Made by a program: the position numbers and the translations under genes. The notes under the pieces are model-generated. The model was not told the origin of the DNA, ran no database searches, and saw only the letters and a list, made by a program, of their open reading frames with translations. This document shows, piece by piece, positions 17,893 through 27,563 of a DNA stretch of 64,000 nucleotides (position 1 is its first letter; the number at the start of each line of letters is the position of its first letter). The stretch is from Klebsiella sp. RHBSTW-00484 (GTDB lineage: Bacteria > Pseudomonadota > Gammaproteobacteria > Enterobacterales > Enterobacteriaceae), in contig NZ_CP055481.1 of NCBI RefSeq assembly GCF_013705725.1, positions 5,704,001-5,768,000 of the forward strand. The letters run 5' to 3'.

Positions 17893-18462
17893 TCAGCCGC
17901 GGCTGCAACCGAAATTACGTTCACCATCACCGGTGACTTTGGTTTCGCGTTTGGCAAGATAAGCGGCCTGCGCCAGCGCCTGTTGAAGCTCTGTGGTATT
18001 ACCACGCGTCAGCCAGGACACCGGGCTCTTAGGGAAGCGGGCCAGAACGGCATGCGCCTGTGCATCCACCTTCAGGGCACTGCACCACGCCTGTTTAATC
18101 ATACCTGCAAGCGAATCCGGGTCTTTGTAATCTCCCGGTCCGCACCACGTATCGCGGTTCAGCAACAGCACCGCGTGGTAATGCTTCTTCCCTTTGATTT
18201 CACCAAACTCCCGCGCCCAGACAAAACGTAGCGTGGTCGGCCAGACGCGTTTGCCCTCGCGACGTTGCCGCGCCTGAAGGGCATCAATCCGGGCTTTCAG
18301 GGAATCGGTGAAACGGGAGATAACGGCCGCATCGGTGGCCGCTGGCGTATCCGGCAGACGGAGGTCAACACGCAGGGCCAGTAATCGGGTGTAAGCGTTA
18401 AGTGCACAACTGAAGGTATCGGCGATGCGTTGCTGCCAGAAAGGGTCGTATGTGTAACTCAT
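17893..18462 (-). CDS. Inovirus Gp2 / YfjJ-like replication-type protein
   Basis: A 189-residue YagK/YfjJ-type protein. It retains the HYHAVLLLNRDTW segment, where the two His could bind metal as in rolling-circle initiators, and ends in a region with AAYLAKRETK. I chose the ATG at 18462 for its GGAG box; a longer frame to 18570 exists. This is the better-preserved of two copies in the island. A role in element replication is inferred, not shown. Confidence 0.7.
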   Translation of the reverse strand: MSYTYDPFWQQRIADTFSCALNAYTRLLALRVDLRLPDTPAATDAAVISRFTDSLKARIDALQARQRREGKRVWPTTLRFVWAREFGEIKGKKHYHAVLLLNRDTWCGPGDYKDPDSLAGMIKQAWCSALKVDAQAHAVLARFPKSPVSWLTRGNTTELQQALAQAAYLAKRETKVTGDGERNFGCSRG

Positions 18463-18707
18463 TAAAATGGACTCCGGTGGGTTATCGTTCATAACCATTA
18501 CCGGTGCCGTTAAAAAATACTTTTCGGGAAGCCTGCCATCGTAGTACCGGACCAGATTGCCGTGTACCACATGAAAATATCGTCACCCTTCACGGTACTG
18601 TTCGCTTAAATCCGGAGATAAATCAAACAGCCGTCAATAAAAATGTTCATCTGCCCGGTAAAATAACGGGCAGTTCAACTGAGCTGTTTCAGCAAAAGGG
18701 AAAAGAC

Positions 18708-20534
18708 ATGCGACTGAAAAGTGTGGCAGTTAAAAATTTTCGCTGTTATGCACAGGAAGTAAGTGTGGAGTTTGATGACCTGACAACCTTTGTCGGACGC
18801 AACGACATTGGCAAATCGACGATCCTTGAAGCGCTGGAGATCTTCTTCAACAACAGCGTGGTATCAATCGAAAAAGGCGATGCCTGTATTCACAGCGGAC
18901 AGGACAATGTGGAGATCACCTGCGAGTTTATCGATCTTCCCCCTTCCCTCACGCTGGATTCCGGCGCGGAAACCACGCTCCAGGAAGAGTTTCTGCTGAC
19001 GGGGACCGGCTCACTGAAAATCCGCAAGATCTTTAACTGCAGTAACAAAAAACCGACCGCAGAGATTTTTGTCATTGCAAACCACCCTGCTGCTGCCGGT
19101 TTTCAGAATCTCCTGGAACTGAAGGAAAAAGAGCTTCAGGCCAGGGTGAAAGAACTGGGACTCGATGTTTCGCTTAAGGGGAATCCCGGGATGCGAAAAG
19201 CCATATGGGCGGCATCATCAGATCTGCAACTGACAGAAACAGGACTCCTCATAAGCAAAGCCAAAGAAGACACAAAACGCATCTGGGACCAAATCGAGAG
19301 CTGGTTGCCCATGTTTGCTCTTTTCCAGAGCGACAGAAGCAGCAGGGATTCCGACGATGAAGTACAAAGCCCGATGAAAGCCGCCATTACGGCTGCACTG
19401 GCCGAAGTCCAGGACGACATTGCCAGGATCCAGTTGCGTGTCCAGCAAAAGGCTGAAGAGATTGCCCGAAACACACATGAGGCGCTGAAAACCATTGAAC
19501 CCGGCCTGGCGAGAGAACTTACTCCCGAGTTTACACCTCCCACTCCGGCAAAATGGCAGGGGCTGTTCTCCGTTGGTCTCAACACTGACGGAGGGATCCC
19601 GCTGAATAAACGTGGCAGCGGCGTCCGTCGTCTGGTGCTGGTGAGCTTTTTTAAGGCCGAAGCAGAACGACGACTTAAGTCCAGCAATCGCCGCAGTATC
19701 ATCTACGCCATTGAAGAGCCCGAAACTTCACAGCACCCTAATTACCAGCGGATCCTGATTGAGTCATTTAAATCCCTGTCTCTCGAAACCGGCTGCCAGG
19801 TTATCCTTACCACGCACAGTCCGGGCTTTGCTGCAGAGCTACCGGGTGACAGTATTCGCTTTGTTTCCCGTAATGCTGAAACGGGTCAACCAACCATTCA
19901 GGCTGGCGCTGATGTTTTCGGCATCGTCACGGATACGCTGGGCGTCACACCAGACAACCGGGTCAGACTGCTGTTCTGCGTGGAAGGGCCGACCGATGTC
20001 GCTGCCTTTAAGGCTCTCAGTAAAGCGCTGCATGCAGAAGACAACACCCTTCCTGACCTGGAGAATGACGAACGTGTGGCGTTTATCGTACTGGGTGGCG
20101 GAACGCTCAAGCACTGGGTCAATGAAAATTATCTTCGTGCCCTTAACCGCAGGGAGATTCATATCTACGACCGTGATGTGCCTGCTTATGCTGACGCGGT
20201 GAATGCCGTTAATGCACGAGCCAACGGATGCTGGGCGGCTCAGACGCTAAAACACGAGGTCGAAAGCTATCTTCATCCCGATGCCATTCACGAAGCCTTT
20301 GGTGTGATGATCGACGTCACCGACCATCCTGTCGGCGGTAAGGCTACCCCTAAAGTGTTTGCGGAAGCGTATTCACTGGCTCAGCGATTTGATGGCGTGA
20401 TGAAAGATAACGCCGCCAAAGCCCGTCTCGCAGAGCGGGCATTTCCCTTAATGACAGCAGCACGTATCCATGAACGCGATCCGGAAGGTGAAGTGATCGG
20501 CTGGATGCGCAGGATACGTGACATGATCCAGTGA
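18708..20534 (+). CDS. OLD-family ATP-dependent nuclease (AAA ATPase plus TOPRIM)
   Basis: A 608-residue OLD-type protein. The N-terminal RecF/SMC-like ATPase has Walker A GRNDIGKST (residues 30-38) and a signature/Walker B region near AIEEPETSQHP (about 333). The C-terminal TOPRIM nuclease shows VEGPTD (about 424) and YDRDVP (about 485), the acidic metal-binding residues. No UvrD-type helicase gene follows, so it fits the stand-alone class 1 OLD proteins rather than the Gabija pair. Such nucleases protect against phage. AAGGG eight bases upstream supports the chosen start. The gene is monocistronic and divergent from the Gp2-like gene. Confidence 0.85.
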   Translation: MRLKSVAVKNFRCYAQEVSVEFDDLTTFVGRNDIGKSTILEALEIFFNNSVVSIEKGDACIHSGQDNVEITCEFIDLPPSLTLDSGAETTLQEEFLLTGTGSLKIRKIFNCSNKKPTAEIFVIANHPAAAGFQNLLELKEKELQARVKELGLDVSLKGNPGMRKAIWAASSDLQLTETGLLISKAKEDTKRIWDQIESWLPMFALFQSDRSSRDSDDEVQSPMKAAITAALAEVQDDIARIQLRVQQKAEEIARNTHEALKTIEPGLARELTPEFTPPTPAKWQGLFSVGLNTDGGIPLNKRGSGVRRLVLVSFFKAEAERRLKSSNRRSIIYAIEEPETSQHPNYQRILIESFKSLSLETGCQVILTTHSPGFAAELPGDSIRFVSRNAETGQPTIQAGADVFGIVTDTLGVTPDNRVRLLFCVEGPTDVAAFKALSKALHAEDNTLPDLENDERVAFIVLGGGTLKHWVNENYLRALNRREIHIYDRDVPAYADAVNAVNARANGCWAAQTLKHEVESYLHPDAIHEAFGVMIDVTDHPVGGKATPKVFAEAYSLAQRFDGVMKDNAAKARLAERAFPLMTAARIHERDPEGEVIGWMRRIRDMIQ

Positions 20535-20696
20535 CAAAGGCCAGCCCGGCTCATACCAAAACGCCGGTCTGAAGGTTAGCAGGCAACGATAACCTGGAGA
20601 GGCACACTGCATAATCCTGATCCCCAGGACAAACGGTGCGCCTCCAGAAACGATGGATGATTACCTGGCCACTGTTCATCCATCGTTATTTTCACC

Positions 20697-21095
20697 CTAT
20701 TGCATTTCTGGCTTTCGGTACAGACTCCCCTGACCGGAGGCTGCCCGCGCCCACAGTTCCTCATCGCTGAGCGAGGTTTCAATCAGCTCAATGGGCACAC
20801 CGCAATCATCGATGACCGCCACCTGATAATCGTCGATAGGTTCATAAGGCCCCAGAATAACTGTTTCACCCGCAATCGCCTCAGCCAGACTGTTGACCTT
20901 AAACGCCACATGCGGAACCGTTTTCAGTAACGGATGCAGGGGTGAGTCATCGGTAAAGCGATGCCACTGCACCCGAAACTTACCTGGATTATCGGTGGTA
21001 TACATCCCGGCTTTCGCACTGAACTTGCCTGCGGTGTCACCGTCCTGAACCGGTATACCGAAATGATGAAATTCATACTCTACATTTGCTTTCAT
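20697..21095 (-). CDS. VOC-family (glyoxalase/dioxygenase fold) protein
   Basis: A 132-residue single-domain protein with the paired beta-alpha-beta modules of the vicinal oxygen chelate superfamily: HHFGIPV near the start, VPHVAFKVNSL in the middle and PIELIE near the end supply His and Glu metal ligands. Substrate unknown. It stands alone between the nuclease and a long non-coding stretch. Confidence 0.75.
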   Translation of the reverse strand: MKANVEYEFHHFGIPVQDGDTAGKFSAKAGMYTTDNPGKFRVQWHRFTDDSPLHPLLKTVPHVAFKVNSLAEAIAGETVILGPYEPIDDYQVAVIDDCGVPIELIETSLSDEELWARAASGQGSLYRKPEMQ

Positions 21096-22606
21096 GAAAT
21101 GGTTTTGTCCTTAGCTGATTCAGTACCAGGTAAATTACCCGAACAATACGAAACGCAGTAGCAACCAGCATCAGTTTAAACGCGCTGTAACGCATCAGGA
21201 GCGACGTATTCATTCTATCTACAGATTTCCACTACCGTGTTATTCAATACGGTTATATAGCCTTACAGAAAGCCTCAAAGACATACATAATCATAAGACT
21301 CCGTCGTTTTAGCCAATAACGCAAAATCAGTGCGTTAGTTATTCTTCGTAAAGATACCCGTCAGCCATTTTTAATAATTCACTGCAGGCATTCCCTTTGG
21401 CGAATTAATTAAGTCAGGAGTACCAGCCCGGGCTATTACTCCCGTTACAGGCTACAGCCTCTACTGTATAGTTAACTGACGTAAACAATATCCGGATACG
21501 CACCACAATGATTAGCACAGTCCACTCAGTGATTACTGATGAACGTATTACCGGCCATAGTCAGCCAGGGTAGAAGAACGTTATGCCTGCCGGATAGCGC
21601 TAATAACGTTAATAACGCTCACCAGATACTGAGTGCGGGTTAACTGCCAGCACATACACGGACTCATCTGATAACCGCCATATCCTGCTTAATGAAGGTT
21701 TACGCACCAGTGACAATATCTCCCGGTCTGATGATTGCCTGCTAACGTATTGGAATACCCCGCTACCACAGACATCGAATAAACGACAATGCTGTTATCA
21801 CGTCGTTATTCTCACTTTATAATCCTTACACCTTTAACGCTTCCCGACTCAGTTACAGTCATCATAAGTGCTCCCACGATTAAGACTGTTCACTGATTCA
21901 GTACCTTTCAACATCGGTAATCGTTACCATCTTCTCTCAGACAGTATATCGACTAAACAGCATTACTTACCTCTTACCCTTAAGTAACCTTTGAAGTTAA
22001 TCCTTAAGATAATAATCTCTTCTTTAATATATTAATACCAATCCAACACACTACACCTGACAGTAATACCAGAGCCAGCGGCACCAGGCGGTGGCCACAC
22101 GAGATAAAAGCGATGTTACATTCACTCTGGAATTATCTCTTCAACAAGAAGAATAAAAAAAACCGAGACATCACATGACCTCAACCTGTTAATACCCTGC
22201 TCCAAAGAAGCCCTCACTCCTGCTACTGAGCCACAAATTATAAATACGAAGGGTGAATCCTGTGTGATGCCGTCAATACGTCCTGAGTTAAAACAGACAT
22301 CACTGATGGAGGTGAAAACGATAGCGTGCAGGAAGATGAACAGGAGAATAGATAAACCTGCAGATAGCTATGTAAGCATGAAAAAGACAGAAAAACAGAG
22401 ACAGAAAAGAGATAAAACATTAAAAACAACGACGATAGCAACGTAGTAAAACCATTAACCAACCCGCATCAAACCAGCATATCACTTCACGATGACTACC
22501 AGATGTATTTTTCAGTGACGATAAAACCATCATCATGCTACTGTGTAACCACGATAATCACTACAACAACTACTACTGTGTAGTTTAGTTTATGAGGTAT
22601 TGGATA
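21096..22606. other. 1.5-kb stretch without supported gene
   Basis: All six frames are broken by frequent stops. The only frame with any merit is a 60-codon lysine-rich one at 22264-22446, whose inner ATG at 22306 lacks a ribosome-binding site and which I cannot place in a family. Repeats such as AATAACGTTAATAACG near 21601 are visible. It may be decayed coding DNA or hold small RNAs; I cannot tell. Confidence 0.5.
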
Positions 22607-23575
22607 ATGGCTGTAAATTATGATGATGGCAGGCGAGGACTCATAACGAGTCGGGACCTGAGAGTTTGCGCGTTTTATGCCGGATGGTTGAATGCCAGCA
22701 ACAAAATTAACACCAACAATGTTCCCAGGCAGGATGCAGAAAGCTGCCGACAGGCGTTAAACCAGCTAATTAATCAGGCCATCCCGGATAAAAACCAGCA
22801 GGCAGGACTGCTGTCTGAAATGGAAATAGCCCGTGATGAAAATGTGCTTCCACTGGATTGTTTTGACTGGCTTCGTCAGAATGAGCGGGCCACGTTCTGG
22901 CTATGGGCGTATCTCTGTAAGGCCGGGGATTATGAGTTTGGCATTGGCCCGCCAGCAAATGCTGAATTCGGGAAAAACTGGTATCAGCGAATAAACCTGA
23001 GTTTATCCCCGGCAAGTCATCAGGAGAGAATGCATATTCTCATCGCCTTCTTTGACAACATATACATTTCCACACCCCCAGTGAATCACCTTAAGAAACA
23101 GGTGATGGAAAAACTCAAAGACCGGTGGAAAATCATATACAGTAAACCGCTACCGTTAAAATGGCTGCCAGATGAAGAAGACGCAGTATTATGGGCCTGG
23201 AACAACCTGCAAAAAGTTCAGCAGGAGAAAGCCGGTAATCTCGGCGGACTCTATATGAGTCTATCCACGCCCGGATTAACGACCTGGCTCACGCCACTGA
23301 GTCATTCTGAGCGCAATTTAGCCCTGCGAGCGGCGATCGATTTATGGGACGATGCACCAGATACAAAGCGTTTATTCCTGCTGAATCTTAATAAAGCCTG
23401 GAATCAGCAGAAACTGCGTCAGTCCCGCACCGATAAAAAAGCACTCAATACGTATCTGAAGAATGAAACCAAAACACGACTGGACTTTATGGCTGAACGC
23501 AGCGGGGTTCGTATCAGCGATATGCTGGAAACGCTGATTAATGACCATTACCGGAAAACCTGTGGTGGTGAGTAG
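22607..23575 (+). CDS. Island protein of unknown function with possible C-terminal ribbon-helix-helix
   Basis: A 322-residue soluble protein I cannot assign to a family. It is rich in Trp and charged residues in the middle (for example CFDWLRQNERATFWLWAYL). The last 40 residues, including MAERSGVRISDMLETLINDHY, look like a ribbon-helix-helix or plasmid-maintenance DNA-binding segment. The ATG at 22607 has GAGG nine bases upstream and is preferred over one five codons earlier. It is followed by a terminator (23669-23697). Confidence 0.6.
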   Translation: MAVNYDDGRRGLITSRDLRVCAFYAGWLNASNKINTNNVPRQDAESCRQALNQLINQAIPDKNQQAGLLSEMEIARDENVLPLDCFDWLRQNERATFWLWAYLCKAGDYEFGIGPPANAEFGKNWYQRINLSLSPASHQERMHILIAFFDNIYISTPPVNHLKKQVMEKLKDRWKIIYSKPLPLKWLPDEEDAVLWAWNNLQKVQQEKAGNLGGLYMSLSTPGLTTWLTPLSHSERNLALRAAIDLWDDAPDTKRLFLLNLNKAWNQQKLRQSRTDKKALNTYLKNETKTRLDFMAERSGVRISDMLETLINDHYRKTCGGE

Positions 23576-23668
23576 GGGTTCTGCGCTGAAAATAAAGTGA
23601 ATGGAGACAGCAATACAGACCAGAAGGGACATTCAAAAAAATTTTAGACCTATATTACCAATGTGAGA

Positions 23669-23697
23669 ACGGCAGCAGAAATGTTGCCGTTTTTTTA
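23669..23697 (+). terminator. Rho-independent terminator
   Basis: ACGGCAGC...GTTGCCGT forms a GC-rich hairpin followed by seven T. It ends the transcript of the 22607-23575 gene. Confidence 0.75.
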
Positions 23698-23927
23698 TTT
23701 TACTCATGGAGGTTAATGTGTCTGATAAGAAAAAACGGGGTTCTGATGCCCTGCCGCTCCCCTTGTTCCGTCTCCCCAGTGAACTGCCCTGCAAAATACC
23801 CGCGTGCATGCTTCCCCCGTTCCGGCGCTGCCATCGCCACATTCCCTGTTCCGGTATCAGGGCCGTTTTTATACACGGCCCGCCTGTTTATTCAGGCGGC
23901 TTTATTGCCAGTAACAAGGGAAAAGAA

Positions 23928-24224
23928 ATGCATTGTCCGAATTGCGGTTCGCAAAACATACGACTGCGCCATGTGGGTAAAAAGACTGGTGGGGTCATTG
24001 GCGCAACAGCCGGAGGTCTTGCCGGGCTTGAAGGAGCCTCCACCGGTGCGCTGATAGGTTCAGTCATTCCGGTTGTCGGTACGATAGCCGGAGGCCTCAT
24101 TGGTTTTCTGTCCGGCGCCTGTGCTGGTGCGGTGGCAGGCTCTCTGGCCGGAGAACAACTGGACGGTACCGTCTTTGATGAATACGGCTGCACGCAGTGT
24201 GAGCATATCTTCAGTGCACCGTAA
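23928..24224 (+). CDS. Zinc-ribbon glycine-zipper membrane protein
   Basis: A 98-residue protein with split zinc ligands: CPNCGSQ at the N-terminus and CTQCEH at the C-terminus. Between them runs a Gly/Ala-rich segment with repeated GxxxG (GATAGGLAGLEGASTGALIG), forming two likely membrane helices of the glycine-zipper type. AAGG seven bases upstream supports the start. Just upstream, a CCGCCTG...CAGGCGG hairpin (23879-23900) may be a terminator or leader structure. Function unknown; similar small proteins occur in mobile islands. Confidence 0.7.
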   Translation: MHCPNCGSQNIRLRHVGKKTGGVIGATAGGLAGLEGASTGALIGSVIPVVGTIAGGLIGFLSGACAGAVAGSLAGEQLDGTVFDEYGCTQCEHIFSAP

Positions 24225-24475
24225 CGTTACCCATCCTGCACAAAGCCTGGGCCGCTGACCGTACTCGCGAGAACACGACTGATGACAGGGCGTGTCAGCA
24301 TGCTGTCGTCATTTCAGCTACCTGGCACTAACCCTTTGTTAATTCTTCTGTTTACTGAAAGGTAAATTTTCACTTTTTCTTTTCCGCCATTACGGGGGAC
24401 GGACATAACGTGTCCCTCCCCTCCCGCATAATAACCGCATGAAATATCAACCTATTTATCGCACACGGAGCGTCC

Positions 24476-25204
24476 ATGCAACGACCCGATGAAGAGGCCC
24501 GCTACGACCGGCTGGCCGTCAGATTGTCGGTCATTATCAGCCGGTTAATGGCCGGAGAAACGCTGACCCTTCAGACACTGTCTGGTGAGTTTGGTGTATC
24601 GATACGCACCCTGCGTCGTGACTTACATCAACGGCTGGTCCACCTCGACATTATCGGGGAGAACGGCACGTATCGGCTCAGTGAGAGCGCCACGCGTGAT
24701 CACTCTCCGGGGGCCGTTTCCTTTGCCCGCAGTACCGGTATCGCACGCATTATCCCGTCGCAGAACCGGCAACTGATGCACCTGCTGATGAATGAAACGG
24801 GCACCTCACCCTGCTTTATCTGGCACGACTTACCGTCAGCATGGACACAGGCTGACAGTTTTCATCGTCTGGCCGAAGCCATTTGTCATCACCGGGTGGT
24901 CAGTCTGCTGGTCGGCGGTGTCCGTCACGATGAGCAGGAGCCTTACCGCCTGATTTACCGGCATCAGCACTGGTATCTGGTCGTCTGTTGCCGGGGGAGC
25001 CTTCGGGTGTTCCGGCTGGAAGACATTATCTCGGCCTCACTCTCAGAGCAAACCTTCCGTCGCCGGAGCGAAATCAGTTCGCTCATTACTGAAGAGGGAT
25101 TTATCAGCGCACTGCCCCACTTTCGCTTTATCAGTGATGTCATTCACACCTTCAGGGAACAACACCCTGAACATCCATCCAGACCCAAAGGAGTCAAATC
25201 GTGA
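24476..25204 (+). CDS. WYL-domain transcriptional regulator
   Basis: A 242-residue regulator. The N-terminal winged HTH (residues 15-65, LQTLSGEFGVSIRTLRRDL) is DeoR-like, and the C-terminal half is a WYL ligand-binding domain with PYRLIYRHQHWYLVVCC. WYL proteins of this type (BrxR, CapW and others) often repress defence or island genes in response to nucleic-acid or nucleotide signals. Its stop overlaps the start of the lipoprotein gene by four bases, so it leads an operon of small envelope proteins. Confidence 0.85.
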   Translation: MQRPDEEARYDRLAVRLSVIISRLMAGETLTLQTLSGEFGVSIRTLRRDLHQRLVHLDIIGENGTYRLSESATRDHSPGAVSFARSTGIARIIPSQNRQLMHLLMNETGTSPCFIWHDLPSAWTQADSFHRLAEAICHHRVVSLLVGGVRHDEQEPYRLIYRHQHWYLVVCCRGSLRVFRLEDIISASLSEQTFRRRSEISSLITEEGFISALPHFRFISDVIHTFREQHPEHPSRPKGVKS

Positions 25205-25467
25205 AACCTGTCGCAGGCCCTCTGCTGCTCTTCACCCTGCTGTTGTCTGCCGTAACCCTGAGCGGCTGTGGCGACAAAAATGAACGCGAGTTTATCCAGG
25301 GATGCAAATCAGGCGGCGGTACTACCGCCGTCTGCGGATGTATCTGGGATGACCTCAAAACGAAATATACGCACGGGGAGCTGGAGAAAATGAACCAGCA
25401 ATACGGTTATGTCCCCCCGCGCTTCATGGACAACATGCTGAGCGCTGCTCAGCAGTGCAGAAAATAA
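25201..25467 (+). CDS. Small lipoprotein
   Basis: An 88-residue protein with a signal peptide ending in a lipobox (LSGC, Cys at residue 23). The mature part holds four more Cys (CKSGG, CGC, QQC), which could form two disulphides in the periplasm. It overlaps the WYL gene (GTGA), so GTG is the start. No family function known. It is the second gene of the WYL-led operon. Confidence 0.7.
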   Translation: MKPVAGPLLLFTLLLSAVTLSGCGDKNEREFIQGCKSGGGTTAVCGCIWDDLKTKYTHGELEKMNQQYGYVPPRFMDNMLSAAQQCRK

Positions 25468-25479
25468 GGAAATCTGAAC

Positions 25480-25791
25480 ATGGCGCTTGTCATTAAATAT
25501 TTCGCGATTGCCTTCGCCATCGCGCTTGTGGTCGTGCTGTTTAACGTGTTCGGGAGTACCGGCGAGATACGCAGTTTTGGTCAGGGAATGGGATATCTGT
25601 TCTGGATGACGCTTGGGCCCGGAGCCGGTATGACGGTCGGTGCTGCTCTTCGACAATGGCTGATGCCGGATGCGGTATACACCCGCGAAGGAATGACCGG
25701 ATTACTCAAGGCCCGTCTGTTCTGGCTTGTGGGCCCACAGTGTATCGGCTGGCTGGCCGGACTTATCGTCGTGGGTAAACAACTCATGTAA
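25480..25791 (+). CDS. Small three-helix inner-membrane protein
   Basis: A 103-residue protein with hydrophobic helices at about 5-24, 36-60 and 80-100. AAGGA lies upstream of the start. No catalytic motif is visible. It is third in the WYL-led gene set, 12 bases after the lipoprotein stop. Confidence 0.65.
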   Translation: MALVIKYFAIAFAIALVVVLFNVFGSTGEIRSFGQGMGYLFWMTLGPGAGMTVGAALRQWLMPDAVYTREGMTGLLKARLFWLVGPQCIGWLAGLIVVGKQLM

Positions 25792-25837
25792 CACGGCTGC
25801 CCCTCAACAACATTTTTGACTCAGAAGGAAAAACACC

Positions 25838-26308
25838 ATGCGATTCATGCACGCCATCCTGTCAGCAGGATTACTGACCTTTGCCATCACGGCACAGGCG
25901 GTCCCCAATATGTGGAGCAGTGGCTTCGGTATGGGCGTCACCGAGTACATCATCACCAGCCCCGAAAAGGTGATGCTGAATCTGAACTGCACCGGCAACC
26001 CTGACGACCAGAATATCCTGCAACATCACGTCATGCTCACCCTGCCTGACGGCAGCGGTGCCGATTCACAGGATGAGAAAACCACCATCACCATGGTGAC
26101 GGACGACCAGACGTTCCCGTTGCCGTCATCCCTCGGCTGGCGTAACGGCGACAATGCCTGGCTGTCGTTCATTGATGCCATCAGAAAGGCAACGTCATTT
26201 GACGTTTACGTCAACGACAAACAGGTGGGGCACTTTACCCCTTCGGCCGGAAACGTCCACAAGGTTCTGGCTGATATGCCCGAATGCACGACACTGACCG
26301 CCGGGTAA
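25838..26308 (+). CDS. Exported protein of unknown function
   Basis: A 156-residue protein with a clear signal peptide (MRFMHAILSAGLL..., cleavage after AQA). The mature part has two cysteines (LNCTG, PECTT) placed to form one disulphide, and looks like a small beta domain. AGAAGG upstream supports the start. Fourth in the WYL-led set. No family name known to me. Confidence 0.68.
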   Translation: MRFMHAILSAGLLTFAITAQAVPNMWSSGFGMGVTEYIITSPEKVMLNLNCTGNPDDQNILQHHVMLTLPDGSGADSQDEKTTITMVTDDQTFPLPSSLGWRNGDNAWLSFIDAIRKATSFDVYVNDKQVGHFTPSAGNVHKVLADMPECTTLTAG

Positions 26309-26356
26309 CCCGGCGCATCCCCTGTTTACAGCAAAATCAATCAAGGACAATACGAT

Positions 26357-26869
26357 ATGACCGACATTTCGACACTCAGCCAGCGACTGGCGACGCCGAC
26401 CCTGAACTTCGTGCTGCTCACCGTCGCCACCTGCGGTATCTGGCCGCTGCTCTGGCTGTATAAAAAGCAGGATATTATGAGCGACACCACCGGGTATCCG
26501 GTTTGCGGCAACCTGTTTATCATCTGGCTCTCCGTCTGTTTTGGGCTCGGACGACAATTCGGCGTGATGGCCTCACCGGACCTCGCCGGCTACGACACGG
26601 GCAGCGATACACTTCTGGCCTTAAGCGGCATTCTGTCGCTTGCCTGCGGCGTGATGTACATCGTCTGGGCCTTTAAGGCCAGGGCTGCACTGCGACACTA
26701 TGCGCTGAACACCTTCCGTTTCGACCTCAGAATGAATGCGTTCTACACCGTGCTGTTCAACGTCTTCTACATCACCTACTGCATCAACGACATGCCACAG
26801 GCGCTGGCGAAACACCGGATTATTCATGGTCAGGGCCCCGTGCCGCCGGAGTCTCCGTCACCGCAGTAA
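26357..26869 (+). CDS. Four-helix membrane protein, DUF4234-like
   Basis: A 170-residue inner-membrane protein. The opening FVLLTVATCGIWPLLWLY resembles DUF4234/DUF898 proteins, which begin with a glycine-rich hydrophobic turn. Further helices lie at about 50-68, 82-102 and 125-145. AAGGA sits upstream of the ATG. Fifth in the WYL-led set; role unknown. Confidence 0.68.
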   Translation: MTDISTLSQRLATPTLNFVLLTVATCGIWPLLWLYKKQDIMSDTTGYPVCGNLFIIWLSVCFGLGRQFGVMASPDLAGYDTGSDTLLALSGILSLACGVMYIVWAFKARAALRHYALNTFRFDLRMNAFYTVLFNVFYITYCINDMPQALAKHRIIHGQGPVPPESPSPQ

Positions 26870-26950
26870 CGCAGCTCTCCTCTTATTATCCGGCAGGGGC
26901 ATTCCCATGTGCCCCTGATTCATCCGGATCGCCCACTGAGATATGACCGA

Positions 26951-27172
26951 ATGACATTACTGAAAATCGTGTTCAACACCTTATGTCAGGTGCTGACGTG
27001 GTGCGCCAGCAACAGGGCACAGCAGTTTGTGGAAGACCACTTTCGCGAAGAAGATTACGGCGAAGACAGCATTTATATTGCCAGACAGACGGCAGCCCTG
27101 CTGACTGGTGCCTTAATCGCAGCGCTGATGGAGCAGATACTGCAGATTATTACCACACACTTAACACACTGA
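26951..27172 (+). CDS. Small membrane-anchored protein
   Basis: A 73-residue protein with an amphipathic N-terminus, an acidic middle ([13 protein letters not shown]) and a C-terminal hydrophobic helix ([14 protein letters not shown]). An ATG 14 codons upstream (26909) is an alternative start. Seen in similar islands as an unnamed protein. Confidence 0.6.
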   Translation: MTLLKIVFNTLCQVLTWCASNRAQQFVEDHFREEDYGEDSIYIARQTAALLTGALIAALMEQILQIITTHLTH

Positions 27173-27227
27173 TGCCCTGCTCACTGAGCGGGGCATTTTG
27201 TTTTATGACGCTAATAAGGAGATGACG

Positions 27228-27452
27228 ATGCACACGTTACTGCCCGCAGACACATTTACCCGCAGGCAGGCTGAGGTCGTCGTGATGTCGCACCAGAACG
27301 TCGCTATTGAAGATGACCAGGGCACGCACTTTCGGCTGGTCATTCGCGACAGCGAGAGGCACTTGATCTGGCGTGCGTGGAATTTTGAAGCCAGTGCCGG
27401 GGGATGGCTTAACCGCTATCTGCTCAGCCACGGTATCCCCCACCAGGTCTGA
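27228..27452 (+). CDS. Small island protein, unknown function
   Basis: A 74-residue soluble protein rich in Trp and Arg in its second half ([10 protein letters not shown]), with no cysteines. AAGGAG six bases before the ATG gives a firm start. It sits between the small membrane protein and the YfjQ-like gene, in the usual place for short CP4-type island genes. Confidence 0.62.
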   Translation: MHTLLPADTFTRRQAEVVVMSHQNVAIEDDQGTHFRLVIRDSERHLIWRAWNFEASAGGWLNRYLLSHGIPHQV

Positions 27453-27563
27453 CTCAGCACGCCCCTCAGCCAATTACCCGTCACACGACTAACAGGCCAT
27501 GTTCCCTTCGGGGCACATGGCTTTTTTGTTTATACCGTTTCATTTACTACAGAGGTACTCACC

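Noticed and set aside
18708..20534. Gabija system (GajA-GajB)
   Set aside because: Only the OLD-type nuclease is present; no UvrD-like GajB follows, the next gene is a convergent VOC protein.
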